This document shows positions 63,829 to 64,000 of a stretch of DNA of 64,000 nucleotides, in pieces. Position 1 is the first letter of the stretch. Each line of letters starts with the position of its first letter. The notes below the pieces were generated by a model. It saw nothing but the letters and a program-made list of their open reading frames with translations. It had not been told where the DNA came from and did not search any database. Origin of the DNA: Dissophora ornata (Eukaryota > Mortierellomycota > Mortierellomycetes > Mortierellales > Mortierellaceae). The DNA lies in contig MU616615.1 of NCBI GenBank assembly GCA_025201705.1, positions 1,522-65,521 of the forward strand, in the 5' to 3' direction. The translations under genes were made by a program, and so were the position numbers.

Positions 63829-64000
63829 TCACATCACCTCGAGAACCACGTTCTCGCTCCCAGAAGACGAGCGAACGGGCCCTTGGTGCAGACCCTGTCG
63901 CCACAGGAACCTGTCCCTTGCCCCTTCAAACTGAATCTCCGTCATCCACTTGTACACCAGCCATTGCAGACTCCACCATCCCACCACCCCAATCACCACC
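63829..64000 (-). CDS. Partial membrane protein at the right edge
   Basis: A minus-strand frame open from the window edge to a stop at 63829. It encodes a hydrophobic start (VVIGVVGWWSLQWLVYKW) followed by an amphipathic charged segment (MTEIQFEGARDRFLWRQG) and a polar end. An AATAAATAA on the minus strand just after the stop could be its polyadenylation signal, supporting a true C-terminus. Alternatively GAG|GTGATG could be a donor. The family is not recognised; most of the gene is outside the window. Confidence 0.4.
   Translation of the reverse strand, partial: VVIGVVGWWSLQWLVYKWMTEIQFEGARDRFLWRQGLHQGPVRSSSGSENVVLEVM

Overview
The window reads as nuclear DNA of a filamentous, early-diverging fungus. 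Most genes are cut by short introns (about 50-200 bp) with GTAAGT-type donors, CAG/TAG acceptors and occasional TACTAAC-like branch sites. Genes are dense and lie on both strands, and the conserved products are eukaryotic and fungal: COP9 signalosome subunit 1, mitochondrial ornithine carbamoyltransferase, Mtc1, Sds23 and Ldb17/SPIN90. A Mortierella-like (Mortierellomycotina) origin is my inference from the protein repertoire and was not tested by a search. A ten-base run of N at 54360-54369 shows a draft assembly.

1-15.4 kb: tandem GNAT acetyltransferase paralogues (-), a seven-transmembrane receptor-like protein with a large ectodomain (-), a gene-poor gap, an AIG1/FAR17a-like membrane protein (+), an F-box/leucine-rich protein (-) divergent from a SAM methyltransferase (+), then an ACT-domain protein, a nitrobindin-like heme-binding beta-barrel and a small secreted protein (all -).

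16.2-34.6 kb is a housekeeping block: CSN1, an uncharacterised protein, a membrane-anchored CPYS glutaredoxin, ornithine carbamoyltransferase, an F-box/PP2-like protein with a possible tail anchor, and PDCD2/Tsr4 (all +). Convergent to these are Mtc1 and an FKBP-TPR isomerase (-). A 952-residue disordered protein (+) follows.

34.6-64 kb is a cell-surface cluster and the most unusual part. It holds five intronless single-pass kelch-propeller proteins (three + at 35.2-42.4 kb, two - at 54.8-60.7 kb), two paralogous Ser/Thr-rich single-pass proteins (44.2 and 47.5 kb), a ten-exon Sds23-like CBS gene, and an Ldb17/SPIN90-like Arp2/3 regulator. The last two kelch genes sit in a direct tandem segmental duplication of about 4 kb. 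Each unit carries a kelch gene plus the 3' part of the SPIN90-like gene. In the left unit the SPIN90 part is a pseudogene with internal deletions; in the right unit it belongs to a nearly complete gene that itself has a one-base frame disruption.

The strongest candidate for an undescribed system is the kelch family. All five have a signal peptide, a kelch ectodomain, a Ser/Thr stalk in four, and a GxxxG-type membrane helix followed by an R-[A/T]-R stop-transfer. Three carry long proline- and tyrosine-rich tails ending in a shared acidic/aromatic C-terminus. Two of those were duplicated together with an actin-nucleation regulator gene. A surface-sensor role is inference.
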